Positions 59,865-64,000 of a stretch of DNA of 64,000 nt are shown here, in pieces. Position 1 is the first letter of the stretch. Each line of letters begins with the position of its first letter. A program made the position numbers and the translations under genes. The DNA is from JAJYKC01 sp035545735 (GTDB lineage: Bacteria; Acidobacteriota; Terriglobia; Bryobacterales; Bryobacteraceae). The notes under the pieces are model-generated. The model searched no databases, was not told where the DNA came from, and worked only from the letters and a program-made list of their open reading frames with translations. The stretch covers positions 65,399-129,398 of the forward strand of contig DASZXS010000040.1 of assembly GCA_035545735.1 (NCBI GenBank), given 5' to 3'.

Positions 59865-60113
59865 ATGTCGAAAAAGATTTCCGGCGGTGTCGTACACCAG
59901 CTACCCGAGGATTTGAAAAAGGCGCTTATATCCGACCCGGAGGTGTTAGCGGCATGGGAGGATATTACACCGCTCGCACGCAACGAGTGGATCTGCTGGA
60001 TTGAGTCGCCGAAAAAAGCGGAAACCCGATGCCGCCGGATCGAATGGGGATGTTCCAGCCTGAAGCAGGGAAAACGACGTCCCTGTTGTTGGCCCGGATG
60101 CGCCCATCGCTAG
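59865..60113 (+). CDS. YdeI/OmpD-associated-type small protein
   Basis: 82 residues. VVHQLPEDLKKALISDP, AAWEDITPLARNEWICWIES and a basic KKAETRCRRIEW stretch, ending CCWPGCAHR, match the C-terminal domain of the YdeI/OmpD-associated (OmdA, bacteriocin-protection) family, whose stand-alone form has this length. Function is unclear in the family. It diverges from the higBA remnant; no strong ribosome-binding site is seen. Confidence 0.78.
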   Translation: MSKKISGGVVHQLPEDLKKALISDPEVLAAWEDITPLARNEWICWIESPKKAETRCRRIEWGCSSLKQGKRRPCCWPGCAHR

Positions 60114-60190
60114 TCGATTCATCTCTGCCAGGCGGCAACCGCGGCTCGCCCAAAGCATGCATAAGCTCCAATCCGCGATCTCACCCAGCG

Positions 60191-61021
60191 CTAAACGTGG
60201 ATACCGATCTGGCTCAGATGGTGCTTGCAATGTTCCACGTAGGAGGCGACCACGGAGCCGAGAGCTTGCGGCTTGCCGTCCGCGATTTTCAGAAAACGCC
60301 CGCGCATCGGCGGGGGCGTTGAGCCGGCGACATGCAGCAGATGCCGGTTGTACGCAGTCCAAAGATCCACCAGCGGCGTCCAGGATTCCAACTGGTAGCC
60401 CTGAGTCAACACCCATTCTTCCTGGTCATACCCGGGAGAGTGATACAGCGGTTCGAGTTGCGTCCGTACGAAACGCTGGTGATTATTGGCCGCCGAATCG
60501 ATGAGATGCCCCAGAATTTGTTTTCGCGACCAGCCGCCTTCGCGAACGGGCCCGTCAACCTCGGGCTCTCCCATTTCGCGCAGTTTACGCGTGGCGTCTT
60601 CGATGAGGAGACCCAAATCCCGCAGCGCCTCCGCCCAGTCTGCCAAAGGGGCCGCCGGCTGCATGTGCAATAACGCCTCGCGCGCCTCCACGATCGCACC
60701 GTTTTCTTCGCGGATCAGACCCAGAAGCAGATGTTCCGGCCCGACGACGCCGGCCTGAGCCCGTTCCGCCTCTTCCTGCCCGTATCCCAGCACCCGCTTG
60801 GCGGCGCGAGACAACGGAAGGTCCAGGGAGTCGGGGAGTGGGCTGCCTTTCCGCGAAAGAGCTTTATAGGAGACGCCTGCCCGCTCACACAGGCCGGGGA
60901 TTTCACAGAACAGGCCCGCGCGCAAATGTCCGGTCCGGATTTTGCGGGAACCGGACCGGCCGGCCTCTTGCCGCGCGTAGAAAATCACGCGGCCGGCGGA
61001 TTCGTTGAAGTGCTGGAACAT
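60191..61021 (-). CDS. Clp_N-DinB domain fusion protein
   Basis: 276 residues from the ATG at 61021 (AGAGG 7 bases before). The N-terminal half (about 1-130) is a Clp_N (ClpA/C-type) double-helical repeat: FNESAGRVIFYARQEAGRSG and GVVGPEHLLLGLIREENG. The C-terminal half (about 140-276) is a DinB-like four-helix bundle: ILGHLIDSAANNHQRFVR and EHCKHHLSQI supply the histidine metal ligands. No AAA+ domain is present, so the Clp_N part is only a binding module. DinB-type proteins are metal-dependent thiol-transferase or repair-associated enzymes. A 24-base gap separates it from the dehydrogenase gene upstream. Confidence 0.8.
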   Translation of the reverse strand: MFQHFNESAGRVIFYARQEAGRSGSRKIRTGHLRAGLFCEIPGLCERAGVSYKALSRKGSPLPDSLDLPLSRAAKRVLGYGQEEAERAQAGVVGPEHLLLGLIREENGAIVEAREALLHMQPAAPLADWAEALRDLGLLIEDATRKLREMGEPEVDGPVREGGWSRKQILGHLIDSAANNHQRFVRTQLEPLYHSPGYDQEEWVLTQGYQLESWTPLVDLWTAYNRHLLHVAGSTPPPMRGRFLKIADGKPQALGSVVASYVEHCKHHLSQIGIHV

Positions 61022-61045
61022 CACGCCACCTCTACCAGGAGGCTA

Positions 61046-61795
61046 TCACAGCGTACCGAGCCCGCCATCGATCATAAGCTCGCTGCCAACCGCAAACGCG
61101 GCTTCGTCGGAGGCCAGGAACACCACGGCTTTGGCGATTTCGCCGGGATCTCCGAAGCGCTTCGCGGGAACCTGGTTCTGGATCGCGCCCGCGACGGCCT
61201 TCAAGTCCGCTTCCGGAAGATTGAGCTTGCTGTAAAGCGGCGTCGAGATCGGCCCCGGACTCACCGCATTTACGCGAATGCCGCGAGAGATCAGCTCTCC
61301 CGATAACGTGCGCGAGAGCGAAAGCAGCGCCGCTTTCGAAGCCCCGTAGACGCTGGTGTTCGGCATCCCGACGTGCGCATTCACCGACGTATTGAGGACA
61401 ATCGACGCCGGATTCGCGAACACCGGCAGCAGCGCCTGGATCAGAAAGTAAGGGCCTCTTACATTGGTGTTAAAAGTGCGGTCGAAGCCGGCTTCATCCC
61501 ACGCCCCGGCGGGCCGCAGATCGGCGATTCCTGCATTGACGAACAGGATGTCGAGAGACCCGAACGCCTGCCGCACCGTCTCCGCCACGGCCTTCTGGGC
61601 CCCGGCATCGCCCGCGTCGGACCGGATCATGAGCACCTCATCGCCCAATTCCTTGCGGGCCGCCTCCAGCGTCGCCGGATTGTGGCCGGTAACCGCCACA
61701 CGCGCTCCCTCGCCGATAAACTGGCGCGCGGTCTCGATGCCAATGCCGGTGGTGCCGCCCGTAATCAGGGCTCGTTTCCCTTTCAGCCTGTCCAT
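61046..61795 (-). CDS. Short-chain dehydrogenase/reductase
   Basis: 249 residues of the classical SDR type. Cofactor loop TGGTTGIG (12-19); NAG (about 88-90); catalytic Ser in LNTSVNAHV (about 136), and YGASK with the catalytic Tyr and Lys (about 149-153); PGPISTP after it. RVAVTGHNP at the beta-2 end lacks an acidic residue that would select NAD, so NADP is likely. Substrate unknown. It lies between the LRR gene and the Clp_N-DinB gene on the same strand; possible short operon. Confidence 0.85.
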   Translation of the reverse strand: MDRLKGKRALITGGTTGIGIETARQFIGEGARVAVTGHNPATLEAARKELGDEVLMIRSDAGDAGAQKAVAETVRQAFGSLDILFVNAGIADLRPAGAWDEAGFDRTFNTNVRGPYFLIQALLPVFANPASIVLNTSVNAHVGMPNTSVYGASKAALLSLSRTLSGELISRGIRVNAVSPGPISTPLYSKLNLPEADLKAVAGAIQNQVPAKRFGDPGEIAKAVVFLASDEAAFAVGSELMIDGGLGTL

Positions 61796-61825
61796 AAAAA
61801 ACTTCCTTAGCCTCCTCTTCCAGTC

Positions 61826-63775
61826 TCAGGTCGAATAGTATACTCGCACGTTTCCGGGAAACACGCGCGTCCCTTCGAGAGTCACCCCGGGCAGCCCGTC
61901 CAGATGAATCTCACGCAGACGAGGCAGCGCCGCCAGTGGCGCGAGACCCGTATCCGTGACGCGCTGGCACTCATAGAGCTCGATTTGTTCGAGAGAAGGC
62001 ATCGCGCCCAGGATCGCGAGACTGCGGTCGGTAATCTGCGTCAAACCCGCGTAGTAATGTTTGAGCCGTAGCCGCGCGATGTGCTCCGTGGCGGCGTCGG
62101 TCGTGTCCCGGCAATACATGCACGTCAGGCGCTCCAGATTTGCGCAAAGCCCCACATGCCGGAAGCCGGCGTCGGTCATGCCCACCGGAGTCAGCTCCCG
62201 GAGCGCGGGAAAGAGCGGCAACCGGGCGAGCGCCTGATCATCCACGTTCTTAAGACTGATTCCGAAGCCTCGCAGGGCCGGCATTTTCGAAAACGCGATG
62301 AATCCACTGCTGCCAAAGTTCGGACATTCGCGCCCCCAGATAAATTCCAGCGTCTTCGACTTACCCAAAGCGACGAACCCCGCATCGGTGGCCGCCGCGC
62401 TCTGCGCCCGCAACCGCCGCAGGCGGGGCATGGCGGCGATATGCCGCATGGCTGTGTCGTCGCTGAGAGCGCCATCGCAACCGAGGGAACCAAGATTCGG
62501 GAGATGGACCAGGTGGGCGAAGGCGTCCGTGGTGATGCCCGTCACGTGCCAGAACAGGTCCAGTTCGAAAACGCCCTCCAGGCCGGCCAGGGCGGCGAGG
62601 TCGTGGTTGCCGAACGGCCCGTCGATCAGGAGGCGCACGGACCCTTCGATGGCCTGTTTGTCGCCGGAAGTAATCTCGGGACCGTGCCAGCGCTTCATCT
62701 GTGGCAAGGTGTGCAGCAGACGGAGTCCCGCGCCGGTAACCAGCTTGCCGCTGCTGAATTGGCGGAGACGCGGCTTGCCTTCGAGTGCCGCGATGGCGCC
62801 GTCTCCCGTGGGAGAGCCCATCAGATTCACGCGCTCGATGTGATCGCAAAACCGGAGATGAGCCACACCCGCGTCGGAGATGCCCGACTGCCAGGTCATT
62901 TCAAATGTCCGCAAATTTGGCAGGTGTCGCAGGACTTCCAGCCCCCGGTCGGTGAGCTTGCCGCCGGGGTATTCGCTCAGGTTCAAGTGCTGCAACCAGG
63001 GCATGCGGGCCAGACGCCGCAGGCCTCTATCAGTCAGTTCGCGGGAGCCTCCGAGATCAAGACTGGTGACGTGATCGAGGCCGGCGATCCTCTCCAACAC
63101 GTCATCCGTCATGAACCCGCCGGCACGCAGCGCGCAAATACGCCGCTCCTTCATAACCCCGATCAGCCTGTCCCAATCCGTCTCGCTCATGCGCCGGCAT
63201 GGCGAGATCGCACTCTCGTTCGGGTCGAGCGCGTATGGCCCCACGCTCGGGGGAGCGCCTGCCGCGACGGCGCGCATCAGCGCTTCCCAGCTTCCGAAGC
63301 CGGCATCGTGCGCAATGAGCATTTGCGCTTCGCCGAGTTGCAGAGAGTTCTTCGGCGTCCGGGAAGACCGCTGCCGGAAAGCATAGACTCGCCGCCAAAT
63401 CTCCGCCTTGACGTCCTCGAAGCTGAACGCGCGCCGGTAGTGCTCGTTGAGGCGCTGGAGCGCCGCGGCATCGTTCTCATAAGCGTTCACAAAATCGTGC
63501 GCAAGACGCTCGTATTCCTGTGCCGTGCGAGCGAGCGGGGCTTCCGAAGCGGCCTTTTGCAAGGCCTGCCTCAGTTCGTTCCAATTGTTGTAGCCGTACT
63601 CGCGCGCGAGAGCATGTTGAACGTCCCGCAGAACGGGCCGCCGCGAGGTGTCCGGACAGGCGCTGAGGTAGCGCTCGCGCGCGCCGGCGTCGTTTTCGCG
63701 CAGCGCTTTGAGCCAGCGCTTGGCTTCTTTTCTGACAGAGTCAAGAGCACTCGCGGAAGTGAGTTTTCGCGGCAT
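61826..63775 (-). CDS. Leucine-rich-repeat protein with ankyrin-like N-terminus
   Basis: 649 residues. Two copies of a short helical motif, AREYGYNNWNELRQAL (about 58-73) and HDAGFGSWEALMRAV (about 158-172), resemble the conserved tail of acidobacterial ankyrin-type proteins. From about 200 on, at least 15 leucine-rich repeats of the AMN1/cysteine-containing kind follow, e.g. VTSLDLGGSRELTDRGLRRL, LQHLNLSEYPGGKLTDRGLE, LEQIELYECQRVTDTGLAPL. No signal peptide, so cytoplasmic. A protein-protein interaction scaffold is likely. The ligand is unknown. Confidence 0.78.
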   Translation of the reverse strand: MPRKLTSASALDSVRKEAKRWLKALRENDAGARERYLSACPDTSRRPVLRDVQHALAREYGYNNWNELRQALQKAASEAPLARTAQEYERLAHDFVNAYENDAAALQRLNEHYRRAFSFEDVKAEIWRRVYAFRQRSSRTPKNSLQLGEAQMLIAHDAGFGSWEALMRAVAAGAPPSVGPYALDPNESAISPCRRMSETDWDRLIGVMKERRICALRAGGFMTDDVLERIAGLDHVTSLDLGGSRELTDRGLRRLARMPWLQHLNLSEYPGGKLTDRGLEVLRHLPNLRTFEMTWQSGISDAGVAHLRFCDHIERVNLMGSPTGDGAIAALEGKPRLRQFSSGKLVTGAGLRLLHTLPQMKRWHGPEITSGDKQAIEGSVRLLIDGPFGNHDLAALAGLEGVFELDLFWHVTGITTDAFAHLVHLPNLGSLGCDGALSDDTAMRHIAAMPRLRRLRAQSAAATDAGFVALGKSKTLEFIWGRECPNFGSSGFIAFSKMPALRGFGISLKNVDDQALARLPLFPALRELTPVGMTDAGFRHVGLCANLERLTCMYCRDTTDAATEHIARLRLKHYYAGLTQITDRSLAILGAMPSLEQIELYECQRVTDTGLAPLAALPRLREIHLDGLPGVTLEGTRVFPGNVRVYYST

Positions 63776-64000
63776 CCAAACCTTCCTTTCCGTCGTTGCC
63801 CAAGTCCGCTTAGCTCAGGGCCGGAATGAAAGGTCCGTACTGGTGAAACACGGATGGGTGGGAGCCAGCTCCCTTGCCGCGGACAGGAGGCGCCCCAGAG
63901 CGCGCTGAATGTAGACTGGCATAGCCCGGGGTGGGTGTCAACGCCAGACTCCGCCGTTCAATGCCCGGCGGCAACGGGAAGCTTCCAGCCATACCGGATC
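63776..64000. other. Upstream region of LRR gene, no gene seen
   Basis: Reading frames here are short (under 67 codons) and lack ribosome-binding sites or a recognisable product. I see no gene in it. It probably carries the promoter of the LRR gene, which I could not place confidently. Confidence 0.4.

Noticed and set aside
59726..60004. A 92-codon frame overlapping the start of the YdeI-type gene
   Set aside because: It overlaps the well-recognised YdeI-type frame in another phase and the higBA remnant; no motif supports it.
63810..63992. A 60-codon minus-strand frame near the right edge
   Set aside because: No ribosome-binding site, Pro/Ser-rich low-complexity product and no homologue I recognise.

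Overview
The window looks like a GC-rich (roughly 60-63%) chromosomal segment from an Acidobacteriota member, most likely of the Solibacter/Bryobacter type. This is inferred from gene content: three Oar-like TonB-dependent receptor proteins of about 1150 residues, a CRTAC1 (FG-GAP/ASPIC-UnbV) protein paired with a TPR protein, a DUF1080 protein, several twin-arginine-exported carbohydrate-active enzymes, and eukaryote-like Ser/Thr kinase signalling genes. No rRNA, tRNA, CRISPR array, phage or insertion sequence was seen.

Layout. 1-31 kb is a polysaccharide-scavenging and surface region: two coupled GH2 glycosidases (the first cut by the window edge), Oar receptors 1, 2 and 3, the CRTAC1-TPR pair, a hybrid histidine kinase divergent from an Lhr helicase, a class 3 lipase, a GH43/GH32-type propeller enzyme, a GNAT acetyltransferase, and a heparinase II/III lyase behind a DUF362 protein. 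32-41 kb is a tight operon: FHA protein, 33-residue membrane microprotein, PP2C phosphatase fused to a beta-helix domain, Ser/Thr kinase, a single polypeptide joining a SEDS (RodA/FtsW) glycosyltransferase to a class B penicillin-binding protein, and a second FHA protein. Its content resembles the actinobacterial fhaA-fhaB-pstP-rodA-pbpA-pknA-pknB operon, and it probably controls cell-wall growth by phosphorylation. A PilZ protein and a small membrane-anchored protein follow on the other strand.

42-49 kb is a proteostasis block: clpB, a DegP/HtrA protease and lon. Then, on the minus strand, come a GT39-like membrane protein, an N-acetylglucosamine-kinase-type enzyme and pgk. 53-59 kb holds a methyltransferase divergent from an alpha-L-fucosidase, a coiled-coil membrane protein, a YjbR protein, glmM, the DUF1080 protein and a cupin. 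59-64 kb holds a decayed higBA toxin-antitoxin locus, a YdeI/OmpD-type small protein, a Clp_N-DinB fusion, a short-chain dehydrogenase and a leucine-rich-repeat protein.

Working together: the Oar receptors, secreted glycosidases, lyase and fucosidase fit uptake and breakdown of complex glycans. GlmM and the GlcNAc-kinase-type enzyme touch amino-sugar metabolism feeding the cell wall. The FHA/PP2C/kinase/SEDS-PBP operon is the most interesting system. Several genes have recognisable sigma70 promoters and stem-loop terminators, listed individually. Calls rest on reading motifs; no database search was run.
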